The translations under genes were made by a program, and so were the position numbers. A stretch of DNA of 64,000 bases from Parapedobacter flavus. GTDB lineage: Bacteria > Bacteroidota > Bacteroidia > Sphingobacteriales > Sphingobacteriaceae. Below are positions 50,796-58,855 of this stretch, one piece after another. Below the pieces are notes generated by a model. That model saw only the letters and a list, made by a program, of their open reading frames with translations, did no database searches and was not told the DNA's origin. The stretch's first letter is position 1. The number at the start of each line of letters is the position of its first letter. The stretch spans positions 124,001 to 188,000 of the forward strand of contig NZ_JAYKZZ010000016.1 of assembly GCF_035818675.1 (NCBI RefSeq). The letters run 5' to 3'.

Positions 50796-51707
50796 ATGGA
50801 TATCGATCTCAATAATCTTACCGCAGCGCAACAGGTTGCGCTGCGCCGGTTGGCAAAAGAACTTACCCACCGACTGGCTACCGAGTTTATCTTTTGTTTT
50901 GCATTGCAACGATACGAGGCACAAAGTATACATTGCTTTGGCCCTAAAGTCGATAAAAATTGGTTCCGTACGGATATCCTCTTGGTATATAATGATAGCG
51001 AACAACGCAGTCTTCCCGAGATTCATCATCTTGCCAATAGTGTAACGCTGGAAGATCACCAGTATGCCGCAGTGGTGATGGCCTACAGCGAGGCAATGCA
51101 ACAACTCACCAATGGCGATGCGTTTGCCGGTACGGTGTTTCAGCATGGGGCACTGCTTTATAGTGGCATGAATACGCTGCCTCCGCGCAAGGTGTTCGTG
51201 TGCCACGAAACACTACTGCGGCAAACCCGGGAGGGCTGGCGGTGTTGGTTTAATAACAGTTGCCAGTTTATGGACTGTGCCAGTTATTGTCTGATGGAGC
51301 ACAAATTCAATATGGCCGTATTCATGGTGCACCAAAGCGTGGAGCAGGCATGTAAGGCCATGCTTAAGGTGATGTTGTACATGCGGCCCAACACCCACAA
51401 CCTGGCGTGGATGCTTAAACTGTGCAGTGCGTTGGCTCCCGAAATCGCCTCGGTGTTTCCGCGGGATAACCCAGAAAACAAAGCACTTTTCAATCTGCTC
51501 AAAAGCAGCTACATGGATAGCCGGTATGCCGCTGGGTTCGCGGTAAACGAGGAGCAGGCTTGGGCGCTGTATTACCGCGCTTCCACTTTGCTGCGGATTG
51601 CAGGCGAGTTGTGTAATAAGCGGATAGCAGAACTAGAGGTATGGGTGGGGGAATCACAAGCATCGATGGCTTCTTCACCTTTGATGGCGACCGTGCCTAT
51701 TAACTAA
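50796..51707 (+). CDS. HEPN-domain protein with degenerate nucleotidyltransferase-like N-terminal domain
   Basis: Unknown function. The C-terminal half (about 155-285 in the 303-residue form) is HEPN-like: MEHKFNMAVFMVHQSVEQACKAMLKVML, then RPNTHNLAWMLKLC, then YMDSRYAAGFAVNEEQAWALYYRASTLLRIAGEL. The catalytic RxxxxxH ribonuclease motif of toxin HEPNs is not seen; only RPNTH is close. The N-terminal part (about 25-125) has IHCFGPKVDKNWFRTDILLVYND, which resembles the strand-loop of MNT nucleotidyltransferases but lacks the GS and second Asp. So it looks like a fused, inactivated MNT-HEPN protein. Starts at TTG 50727 or GTG 50733 are possible; ATG 50796 is chosen because the conserved-looking region begins there. 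It is divergent from the S24 repressor. Confidence 0.7.
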   Translation: MDIDLNNLTAAQQVALRRLAKELTHRLATEFIFCFALQRYEAQSIHCFGPKVDKNWFRTDILLVYNDSEQRSLPEIHHLANSVTLEDHQYAAVVMAYSEAMQQLTNGDAFAGTVFQHGALLYSGMNTLPPRKVFVCHETLLRQTREGWRCWFNNSCQFMDCASYCLMEHKFNMAVFMVHQSVEQACKAMLKVMLYMRPNTHNLAWMLKLCSALAPEIASVFPRDNPENKALFNLLKSSYMDSRYAAGFAVNEEQAWALYYRASTLLRIAGELCNKRIAELEVWVGESQASMASSPLMATVPIN

Positions 51708-51931
51708 CGGTTTTCGCTCATCAGTCTGTTAGCTTCACTGGTTAGCTGGTGGGCCGCGTCGCTTAGTCGTTGGGGTCCCGTCGACCATCAACGGGTTGAC
51801 GGCCATAGCGAACTGTCCCTGTGGCTAGCTCGTCGTTAGCCAGTACAAATCAGTCTTATCTTTTACAGGGGTAACACCTTGCACTCCTCTAATTTTTATG
51901 TACTTTTAGCGCTCATTTTGACTAACGTTAC

Positions 51932-53107
51932 ATGAGTACAGCAACGACGACTTCCCTGCAAAGTGCAGTATATAAAAAATACCATGAGCTCTACGGCGGC
52001 ACACCGTTATTGGTGCGTTCCCCGGGCCGCGTGAACCTCATCGGTGAACATACCGACTACAATCAAGGACTGGTGCTTCCGGCAGCGATAGATAAAAACA
52101 TCATCGTCGCCATCGGTGAGCGCGATGACAACGTTATCCAGCTGCATGCACTAGACCAGCAGGAATCTTATCATGCCAACCTTGATGCACTGGATCGGTC
52201 ACCGCTGCTGTGGCCGGATTATATCCTCGGTGTCGTGCAGCAATTGCAGCAGCGCGGCCACCGTATGGTGGGCTTCAATTTGGTGTTCGGAGGCGATATT
52301 CCACAAGGAGCGGGGCTCTCGTCGTCGGCCGCATTGGAATGTGCCACCGCCTTCGCATTAAATGAGCTATTCGACCTAGGCATACCCCGTCTGGATATCG
52401 CCCTGACAGCACAGGCCGCTGAGAATGAATTTGTCGGCGTAAAATGTGGTTTGATGGATCAGTTCGCCAGTGTTTTCGGACAGGAACAACGGCTCATCAA
52501 GCTAGATTGTGCCGACTTCTCGTACGAGTATATCCCGTTCAACAATCCCGACCTGTGCATCGTGCTGTTCGACACCCAAGTGAAACACTCACTGGCATCG
52601 TCGGCCTACAACGAGCGCCGCGAGCAATGCGAGCACGGTGTCGCATTGATTCAGCAGCACCACCCGCACGTGAAAAGCTTGCGCGATGCAACCCTTGAGC
52701 AGCTGGACGAACACGTGAAACCGATCGACGCCACGGTGTATAACCGTTGCCATTATGTCGTTTCGGAGATCAAACGGTTACAAGACGCGTGCGACGATCT
52801 GAAAAAGGACGACTTTACCACATTTGGCAAACGCATGTTTGAGACTCACGATGGACTCCAGCACCTGTATGAGGTGAGCTGCGATGAACTGGATATCCTG
52901 GTAGATCTTGTGCGCGATAATGATGCTGTACTGGGTGCGCGCATGATGGGTGGCGGGTTTGGTGGCTGCACCATCAATTTAGTGAAGGTTAACGCCGTAC
53001 GTGGTGTGGTCGATGCCGTTACCGCCGCCTACAACGAAAAAACAGGCCGGACTGCCCAAGTATATATTGCCAATATATCCGCCGGCACGAACGTGATTTT
53101 GGATTAA
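51932..53107 (+). CDS. galK: Galactokinase
   Basis: Phosphorylates alpha-D-galactose to galactose-1-phosphate, the first committed step of the Leloir pathway, in the cytosol. The 391-residue GHMP kinase has the signature SPGRVNLIGEHTDYNQGLVLPAAID (about 29-54), the ATP loop GAGLSSSAALE (about 130), the catalytic aspartate in CGLMDQFASVFG, and the C-terminal GARMMGGGFGGCTINLV. It is followed after 16 bp by aldose 1-epimerase, which supplies the alpha anomer. galT and galE are not in this window. Confidence 0.97.
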   Translation: MSTATTTSLQSAVYKKYHELYGGTPLLVRSPGRVNLIGEHTDYNQGLVLPAAIDKNIIVAIGERDDNVIQLHALDQQESYHANLDALDRSPLLWPDYILGVVQQLQQRGHRMVGFNLVFGGDIPQGAGLSSSAALECATAFALNELFDLGIPRLDIALTAQAAENEFVGVKCGLMDQFASVFGQEQRLIKLDCADFSYEYIPFNNPDLCIVLFDTQVKHSLASSAYNERREQCEHGVALIQQHHPHVKSLRDATLEQLDEHVKPIDATVYNRCHYVVSEIKRLQDACDDLKKDDFTTFGKRMFETHDGLQHLYEVSCDELDILVDLVRDNDAVLGARMMGGGFGGCTINLVKVNAVRGVVDAVTAAYNEKTGRTAQVYIANISAGTNVILD

Positions 53108-53123
53108 CGCAATAACCCCGACG

Positions 53124-54194
53124 ATGATGCCCTACAAACTACCCAAAGAAGACGATTTCGAACACGAGATCAGCGGACAGCCCACACACCTTGTTAGGCT
53201 GCAGAACAACAGGGGAATGGCCTTAGCCCTTTCCGATTACGGTGCCCGTATCGTGGGACTTATCGTGCCCGATAAAGATGGCAACCCCACCGATGTAGTC
53301 TTGGGGTTTGATAATATACAAGGGTACCTCACTGCCAACGAGATTTACCACGGCGTGACGGCGGGGCGGTTCGCGAACCGCATTGCGAATGGTCGTTTTG
53401 CCATTGAAGGTGAAACGTACAGCATACAGCCGAACAATGGCCCAAATGCACTTCATGGCGGGGCAGGTGGTTTCCATACGCGTGTGTGGGATCGGCGTGT
53501 GGTCCATCGCGAAAAGGCAGATTTTTATTATGTGGCCGCCGATGGGGAGGAAGGGTTTCCGGGCCGGCTTTCCGTCATGGTAAAGTACCGCCTTACCGAT
53601 GACAATGAGCTGGTCATCACCTACCGTGCTGAAACGGATAAGCCTACTGTAATTAACCTCACCAACCACGCGTTCTTCAATCTCAATGGTGAAGGCAACG
53701 GCCATGTGCTGGATCATGTGCTATCGATAGCAGCTGATAGATATCTGCCCTGTGACGAATACCAAATACCAACAGGCGAATTGGCCGAAGTGGAAGGAAC
53801 ACCTTTTGATTTTACCACGGCCAAGCCGATTGGGAAGGACATCAGCCGAGAAGACGAGCAGTTGCGGATTGGTCATGGTTACGACCATAACTACGTGTTG
53901 CGTCCAGCAACGGTGAACACCGGCGCGTCAATAGCTACGGTGGTGTCCCGGCTTACCGGGATTTGCATGGATGTGCATACCACCGAGCCGGGTGTGCAGC
54001 TTTATACGGGTAATTTTCTGACGGGTAAGGACATCGGAAAGCAAAGCAAACCCTATGGAAAATACGGGGCTTTTTGCCTCGAAACACAGCATTTCCCCGA
54101 TGCACCCAACCAGCCGGAATTTCCGAGTACGTTGCTGCTGCCGGGACAGGTGTTCCAATCGGAAACTATCTACCGGTTCTCGGTCGTGAAATAA
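53124..54194 (+). CDS. galM: Aldose 1-epimerase (mutarotase)
   Basis: Interconverts alpha and beta anomers of galactose and other aldoses so that galactokinase gets its substrate. The 356-residue product has TAGRFANRIANGRF, PNALHGGAGGFHTRVWD (first conserved His), NLTNHAFFNLNG (catalytic His), GYDHNYVL and the catalytic glutamate in GAFCLETQHFPDAPNQPEFP. There is no signal peptide, so it is cytosolic. It forms a two-gene operon with galK and converges on argH. Confidence 0.95.
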   Translation: MMPYKLPKEDDFEHEISGQPTHLVRLQNNRGMALALSDYGARIVGLIVPDKDGNPTDVVLGFDNIQGYLTANEIYHGVTAGRFANRIANGRFAIEGETYSIQPNNGPNALHGGAGGFHTRVWDRRVVHREKADFYYVAADGEEGFPGRLSVMVKYRLTDDNELVITYRAETDKPTVINLTNHAFFNLNGEGNGHVLDHVLSIAADRYLPCDEYQIPTGELAEVEGTPFDFTTAKPIGKDISREDEQLRIGHGYDHNYVLRPATVNTGASIATVVSRLTGICMDVHTTEPGVQLYTGNFLTGKDIGKQSKPYGKYGAFCLETQHFPDAPNQPEFPSTLLLPGQVFQSETIYRFSVVK

Positions 54195-54217
54195 CAAGTG
54201 CGTGCAAGAGGCAACAC

Positions 54218-55555
54218 TTAGTTGTCAACAAGTAGTGCGTTTAATGCGCCATGAATGCGGTCGAAACCGAAACGCTCCACCATGCCTTCAAACGCTTGCC
54301 GGATTTCTGCCGTACACAGGTTGCCTATGCTGCCCGCGTGGGTGTGATTCACCGCTTTCTGGGGACTGAAGCTGCCATCTTCAATGGCCAAGCCGATGTT
54401 GCGGTACGCTTCGCGGAACGGAACGCCCTTGAGTACTTCTTCATTAACAACTTCAACGCTGAATAAATAATCGTACTTGGGATCGTCGAGGATGTTCTTT
54501 TTGATTTCAATGTGCTCAAGCATAAACGTAGTGATCTCCAAGCACGCATTGAGCGACTGGAACGCCGGGAACAGGTTCTCCTTGAGCAGCTGCAGGTCGC
54601 GATGGTAGCCCGATGGCAGGTTGGTCGTCATCAACGCAATTTCATTCGGCAATGCTTGTATCTTGTTGCACCGTCCGCGTACTAGCTCAAACACATCCGG
54701 ATTTTTCTTGTGCGGCATGATGCTCGATCCGGTAGTAAGGTGGTCGGGGAACGAGATAAACCCGAAATTCTGATTGATATAAAGGCACACGTCCATGGCG
54801 AACTTGGCCAGGGTAGCAGCGATGGCACTCATGCCCTGTGCCAGGATACGCTCCGTTTTGCCCCGCCCCATCTGCGCGTATACTACATTATAGTTGAGGT
54901 CGTCAAATCCGAGCAGGTCGGTTGTCATCCGGCGATCGAGGGGAAATGAAGAGCCATAACCAGCGGCAGACCCCAGCGGGTTTTTGTTGCATACCGTCCA
55001 TGCGGCGTGCAGCAACGCGAGGTCGTCTACCAAGCTCTCGGCATACGCACCGAACCACAGCCCGAAAGACGATGGCATGGCGATCTGCAAGTGGGTGTAA
55101 CCCGGCAACAACACGGTCTTGTGGGTTTCGCTTAGTGTGGTAAGCCGATCGAAAAGGGCTTGCGTGTGTTTAACAAGCGTTTCAATTTCCGTACGGAAAT
55201 ACAGCTTAAGGTCTACAAGCACTTGGTCATTGCGCGACCGGCCGCTGTGGATTTTTTTGCCCGCTTCGCCGACTCGTTGCGTAAGCAACAGTTCCACCTG
55301 CGAATGCACATCTTCCACTCCATCGTTTATCGTAAATACGCCGGAAGCTACCTCCTTATACAGCTCTTGCAAGCCAGCCTGAACGGCGGCGAGGTCCGGT
55401 CCATCCAACAAGCCGATACTGTGCAACATACGCGTATGGGCCAGCGAACCCAAAATATCGGCCGCCGCAAGCTGTAAGTCAAGCTCGCGGTCATTGCCTA
55501 CGGTAAAGCGGTCCACAAAAGCGTTCACGTCCGTATTCTTTTGCCAAATCTTCAT
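54218..55555 (-). CDS. argH: Argininosuccinate lyase
   Basis: Last step of arginine synthesis: splits argininosuccinate into arginine and fumarate, cytosolic. The 445-residue protein has DVHSQVELLLTQRVGEAGKKIHSGRSRNDQV, LLPGYTHLQIAMPSSFG and the superfamily signature GSSIMPHKKNPDVFELVRGR with the catalytic serine region. It lies on the same strand as argG-argC but is split from them by crp and a 478-bp gap, and a -7 promoter box sits upstream (55581-55588), so it is probably transcribed separately. Confidence 0.96.
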   Translation of the reverse strand: MKIWQKNTDVNAFVDRFTVGNDRELDLQLAAADILGSLAHTRMLHSIGLLDGPDLAAVQAGLQELYKEVASGVFTINDGVEDVHSQVELLLTQRVGEAGKKIHSGRSRNDQVLVDLKLYFRTEIETLVKHTQALFDRLTTLSETHKTVLLPGYTHLQIAMPSSFGLWFGAYAESLVDDLALLHAAWTVCNKNPLGSAAGYGSSFPLDRRMTTDLLGFDDLNYNVVYAQMGRGKTERILAQGMSAIAATLAKFAMDVCLYINQNFGFISFPDHLTTGSSIMPHKKNPDVFELVRGRCNKIQALPNEIALMTTNLPSGYHRDLQLLKENLFPAFQSLNACLEITTFMLEHIEIKKNILDDPKYDYLFSVEVVNEEVLKGVPFREAYRNIGLAIEDGSFSPQKAVNHTHAGSIGNLCTAEIRQAFEGMVERFGFDRIHGALNALLVDN

Positions 55556-55580
55556 TTCTAGCTAAAATCTAATTCAACGC

Positions 55581-55588
55581 CAAACTTA
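55581..55588 (-). promoter_or_regulatory. -7 promoter element of argH
   Basis: TAAGTTTG on the minus strand, 25 bp before the argH ATG. The -33 region is not a clear match. Confidence 0.4.
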
Positions 55589-55711
55589 GTAAAATGCTCC
55601 GTATTCATACGCATGGTGATGTTAATTTCATCGTATACCAACGATGGCTGTTGCCACGGTGCGGTATGAGCGCCTTCGAAATACACCGAATAACTGGGTT
55701 GATTTTCTTGC

Positions 55712-55729
55712 AGTGAGTGTTTACTCACT
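55712..55729. promoter_or_regulatory. Palindrome AGTGAGT-N4-ACTCACT, candidate regulator site
   Basis: Perfect 7-bp arms with loop GTTT. On the plus strand it is followed by TATTTTT, so a weak terminator is an alternative, but no gene reads into it. The GTGA/TCAC halves recall Crp/Fnr sites, though the spacing (8 rather than 6) differs, and a Crp/Fnr gene is adjacent. Confidence 0.4.
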
Positions 55730-55746
55730 TATTTTTAAAAAAAAGC

Positions 55747-55777
55747 TTTGCCGGTATCGTTTATATTGTTACGTTTG
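55747..55777 (+). promoter_or_regulatory. Orphan Bacteroidota-type promoter in the crp-argH gap
   Basis: TTTG (55747-55750), 19 nt, then TACGTTTG (55770-55777), a full match. The -7 box sits in a small inverted repeat GTTAC-GTTT-GTAAC (55768-55781). No gene follows on this strand. Confidence 0.5.
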
Positions 55778-55784
55778 TAACCAA

Positions 55785-55999
55785 CAAAGGGGAAAATGGG
55801 TTGATTCAAACGCCTTTAGCCTTGGTTAAATAAGGTGAGTGAATCATGAATTACTCGATATTGTAAACATAAATTAGTGGTAGACATCCGGGTCTTAAAA
55901 CTGGAGAAACACGCTAACTGATTATAAACCTATTTTTTTTGATGTTTAATTTTAAGCAAAAGAGACGGCGCTAAGATGAGGGATTTGGCGTCGTTTTTT
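55785..55999 (+). ncRNA. Putative small RNA, about 215 nt
   Basis: Bounded by the orphan promoter and by a hairpin at 55958-55992, in which AAAAGAGACG pairs with CGTCGTTTTT (one mismatch and one G-T pair) and continues into TTTTTT. Only very short frames occur inside. The 3' end is antisense-proximal to the end of crp. It is a prediction from signals only; no known RNA family was recognised. Confidence 0.3.
55958..55999 (+). terminator. Possible terminator of the putative small RNA
   Basis: Imperfect 10-bp stem with a 21-nt loop followed by TTTTTT (55994-55999). The long loop lowers confidence. Confidence 0.35.
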
Positions 56000-56033
56000 G
56001 CTATACCATGGTCTTGTGGGTGTGCGGCGTCAA

Positions 56034-56618
56034 TCAGTCTCTGCGCGTAGCCATCCGGCGCCTTACCTTACTTAAGAATTCGGGAGTCATACCGAGGTAT
56101 GATGCGATATAATGCTGCGGCACCCGCAAAGCAATCTTCGGGTATTGTTTAATAAACTCGATATAACGCTCTTCTGCTGTTTTGGCAATAGTGCGGATTA
56201 GTCTACGCTCCACGGCCGAGAGGTGTCGCTGGATCATCAGACGGAATACACGTTCAAATTGCGGTACGCGAGCCAGCAATTCCTCCTTACGGGCCGGGTT
56301 AAGTGTGAGCAGCTCACTATCTTCAATCGCCTCGATGTAAAGCAGTGAGGGTGTGCGGTCATGGAAACTGCCGATGTCGCTCACCCACCAGTCTTCCACC
56401 GAAAACTGTAAGATGACCTCGCTGCCGTTTTCATCGATATAAAACGTACGTAGGCAACCACGAACAATGTACGCCTCAAAATTGCAGATTTCGCCCTCAC
56501 GGAGCAGTAGTTGCTTTTTCTTGATTGACTTGGGTTTGAGGAGATCATTGAATACCGCCATATCTTCGGGCGAAAAGACGCCGCAGCGATTGACGTAATC
56601 ATTGATGGCTGTAAACAT
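56034..56618 (-). CDS. Crp/Fnr family transcriptional regulator
   Basis: A 194-residue regulator with an N-terminal cyclic-nucleotide-binding-like barrel (about 25-115; LLLREGEICNFEAYIVRGCLRTFYIDENG, then VEDWWVSDIGSF) and a C-terminal winged helix (about 145-190; RVPQHYIASYLGMTPEFLSKVRRR). This is the common Bacteroidota Crp-like form. Its cAMP-binding arginine is not evident, so the ligand is unclear. It starts 3 bp after the argC stop and is almost certainly co-transcribed with GNAT-argG-argC, an unusual place for such a gene. Two palindromes of Crp-like shape lie just downstream of it. Confidence 0.88.
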   Translation of the reverse strand: MFTAINDYVNRCGVFSPEDMAVFNDLLKPKSIKKKQLLLREGEICNFEAYIVRGCLRTFYIDENGSEVILQFSVEDWWVSDIGSFHDRTPSLLYIEAIEDSELLTLNPARKEELLARVPQFERVFRLMIQRHLSAVERRLIRTIAKTAEERYIEFIKQYPKIALRVPQHYIASYLGMTPEFLSKVRRRMATRRD

Positions 56619-56621
56619 GGC

Positions 56622-57641
56622 TTAAAACCCTACGCTTTTCAGCCGGAGGCCGGCGGTTTCATCCAAGCCCGTGATGAGGTTCATATTTTGCACGGCCTGG
56701 CCGCTGGCGCCCTTGAGCAGGTTGTCTACAATACTGGTGATAAGTAATTTGCCATCATGTTTTTCAATCTGCAAAATGCACTTATTTGTGTTAACGACCT
56801 GTTTGAGGTCGATGTTGGAGTCGCTGATGTGTGTAAAAGGATGTTCCGCATAGTATGCCCGGTAATGCTCGCGCGCGTCGTTTTCACTAAGGCTACAATC
56901 CAAGTAAACCGCCGACAGGATGCCCCGCGGGAAATTGCCGCGCTGGGGGATGATGTTAATGCGCTGCATGGCCCGCTTTAGCAGCGGTTCATCCCCCTCC
57001 GGAAGGAAACCGGGCTGCAACTGCGTCAGCGATTCGCTAATCTCCTGTAGGTGCTGGTGCGAAAACGCCTTGTATATCGACAGGTTGCTGGTACGCCAGC
57101 TGAAATGGGAGGTGGCCGTTGGCCGTTGCCCTGCGCCTGTTGAGCCCGTAGTGGCGTTTATATGGATTTCGTTGGTGAGCAGACCTGCGGCCGCCAGTGG
57201 TAGCAGGGCTAACTGGATGCCTGTGGCAAAACAACCGGGATTGGCAACGTATTGGGCCGACCGGATAGCATCACGCTGCAACTCGGGGAGGCCATAAACG
57301 AACGATTGACCTTGGTACTCCCTGTTCGCACCCAGTCGATAATCCTGCGAGAGATCGATGATTTTTACGTGTGGGGCAATTGCGTTGGCTTCCAAAAATT
57401 TACGCGCGTCACCATGGCCCACGCAAAGGAACAACACATCGATGTTACTATGGTAGGTGTCGGAAAACCGAAGGTCGGTGTCGCCCAGCAGGTCGGTATG
57501 CACGTTAGATACTTTATTGCCCGCATTGCTGCCGCTATGGGTAAACACAATATCCACCTGGGGGTGATAGATCAGAATCCGTAACAATTCACCCCCGGTA
57601 TAACCTGCCGAGCCGATAATGCCTATTTTTATTTTATCCAT
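56622..57641 (-). CDS. argC: N-acyl-gamma-glutamyl-phosphate reductase
   Basis: NADPH-dependent reduction of N-acyl-glutamyl-phosphate to the semialdehyde, third step of arginine synthesis. The 339-residue protein has the Rossmann motif IGIIGSAGYTGGELLRIL, the catalytic cysteine in NPGCFATGIQLALLPL and HQHLQEI downstream. In some Bacteroidetes the pathway uses N-succinyl instead of N-acetyl intermediates, so the acyl group here is open. Its ATG follows the argG stop with no gap; crp follows 3 bp later. argD, argB and the carbamoyltransferase are not present here. Confidence 0.95.
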   Translation of the reverse strand: MDKIKIGIIGSAGYTGGELLRILIYHPQVDIVFTHSGSNAGNKVSNVHTDLLGDTDLRFSDTYHSNIDVLFLCVGHGDARKFLEANAIAPHVKIIDLSQDYRLGANREYQGQSFVYGLPELQRDAIRSAQYVANPGCFATGIQLALLPLAAAGLLTNEIHINATTGSTGAGQRPTATSHFSWRTSNLSIYKAFSHQHLQEISESLTQLQPGFLPEGDEPLLKRAMQRINIIPQRGNFPRGILSAVYLDCSLSENDAREHYRAYYAEHPFTHISDSNIDLKQVVNTNKCILQIEKHDGKLLITSIVDNLLKGASGQAVQNMNLITGLDETAGLRLKSVGF

Positions 57642-58829
57642 CTACCTGCCTCCATTTACTTTATGCCAGATAGATACCTGGTTGCCGAAAATCTTCGAGA
57701 AACCTTTCACATCATCCCCGCTCCAGGTATTGTTCATCTCGCCGTAGCTGCCAAAAGCATTAGACATGAGGTCATGTGTGGACTCGATACCGATTATGGT
57801 GAATCGATAAGGATGTAATTCCACGAATACTTCACCCGACACTGTTTGCTGAGCATTTTGCAGAAATGCCTCGATATCGCGCATCACGGGGTCATGCATT
57901 TGTCCCTCGTGCATCCAATTGCCGTAAAATGCAGCCAGCTGGTCTTTCCAGCTCAGCTGCCATTTGGTCAGCGTATGTTTCTCAAGTGTATGGTGTGCCT
58001 TGATGATGATCAGCGGTGCAGCAGCCTCAAAACCCACCCGGCCCTTGATGCCGATAATCGTGTCGCCCACGTGGATATCACGGCCGATGCCATACGGCTG
58101 GGCAATGGACTGTAACTCCTGGATAACCTTCACGGGGCCAATCCGGCGACCATCCAGTGCTACGGGCTCGCCATTTTCGAAGGTCAGCACCAGGCGGCGT
58201 GGAGCCGTCGCCGTCGCCGGCGTGGGCCATGCCTCTTCGGGTAGTGTTTCGTTGGAAGTCAGGGTTTCCTTTCCGCCAACCGACGTGCCCCAGATGCCCT
58301 TGTTGATGGAATATTTGGCCTTTTCCGCATTAAATTCCACGCCGTGCTTATGGAGGTACTCGATCTCTTCCTCGCGGCTCAATTTAAGGTCGCGGATGGG
58401 CGTGATGATCTCTACGTTGGGGATGATGGTGTTGAAAATCATGTCAAACCGCACCTGGTCGTTGCCCGCGCCGGTACTGCCGTGTGCCACATATTCGGCA
58501 CCTATCTTTTTGGCGTAGTTTGCAATAGCTGTCGCTTGGCTCACCCGTTCGGCACTGACCGAAAGGGGGTAAGTGGCGTTTTTTAGCACATTGCCAAAAA
58601 TGAGGTATTTAATGCTGCTGTCGTAATAGTTTTCCGTTTCATCAACCACGACGTGCGATTTGACCCCCAGCGCATAGGCGCGCTTCTCTATTTGCTCAAG
58701 TTCTTCCGCAGAAAAACCACCGGTATTGACAATCACCGAATGAACTTCCAGTCCACGGTCCTTGGTTAGGTAAATACAGCAAAACGAGGTGTCCAGCCCT
58801 CCACTAAACGCTAATACGACTTTCTTCAT
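57642..58829 (-). CDS. argG: Argininosuccinate synthase
   Basis: Joins citrulline and aspartate with ATP to give argininosuccinate. The 395-residue protein has the PP-loop ATP motif VLAFSGGLDTSFC at the N-terminus and YVAHGSTGAGNDQVRFD near residue 115, both typical, and TPIRDLKLSREEEIEYLHKHG. It is in a tight operon: the GNAT gene ends 26 bp upstream and argC starts at the next base after its stop codon. Confidence 0.95.
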   Translation of the reverse strand: MKKVVLAFSGGLDTSFCCIYLTKDRGLEVHSVIVNTGGFSAEELEQIEKRAYALGVKSHVVVDETENYYDSSIKYLIFGNVLKNATYPLSVSAERVSQATAIANYAKKIGAEYVAHGSTGAGNDQVRFDMIFNTIIPNVEIITPIRDLKLSREEEIEYLHKHGVEFNAEKAKYSINKGIWGTSVGGKETLTSNETLPEEAWPTPATATAPRRLVLTFENGEPVALDGRRIGPVKVIQELQSIAQPYGIGRDIHVGDTIIGIKGRVGFEAAAPLIIIKAHHTLEKHTLTKWQLSWKDQLAAFYGNWMHEGQMHDPVMRDIEAFLQNAQQTVSGEVFVELHPYRFTIIGIESTHDLMSNAFGSYGEMNNTWSGDDVKGFSKIFGNQVSIWHKVNGGR

Positions 58830-58855
58830 CTATCTATTGGTTTCAACTATTTAAC

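Larger units (their letters stand above)
55556..56033. other. 478-bp gap between crp and argH with promoter, palindromes and terminator-like hairpin
   Basis: No convincing protein-coding frame. The contents are the argH -7 box (55581-55588, minus), a palindrome at 55712-55729, a near-consensus plus-strand promoter at 55747-55777, an imperfect palindrome at 55837-55856 and a hairpin with a T-run at 55958-55999. The plus-strand elements together outline a possible RNA of about 215 nt. Confidence 0.5.

Noticed and set aside
50592..51206. Upstream in-frame extension of the S24 repressor (total 442 residues)
   Set aside because: It runs antisense through the HEPN gene and past the repressor promoter; the helix-turn-helix starts normally at ATG 50591.
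49878..51707. Prophage remnant around the S24 repressor
   Set aside because: No integrase, structural, lysis or att-like repeat is seen; flanking genes are ordinary chromosomal genes.
51708..51931. Structured RNA or site between the HEPN gene and galK
   Set aside because: Only weak stems (TGGCTA/TAGCCA, CCCGT/ACGGG) and no promoter or terminator signal; nothing that goes beyond chance.
55644..55829. 61-residue frame in the crp-argH gap
   Set aside because: It crosses a palindrome and a consensus promoter, and its composition (many Arg, Tyr, Leu, Cys) has no protein-like pattern.
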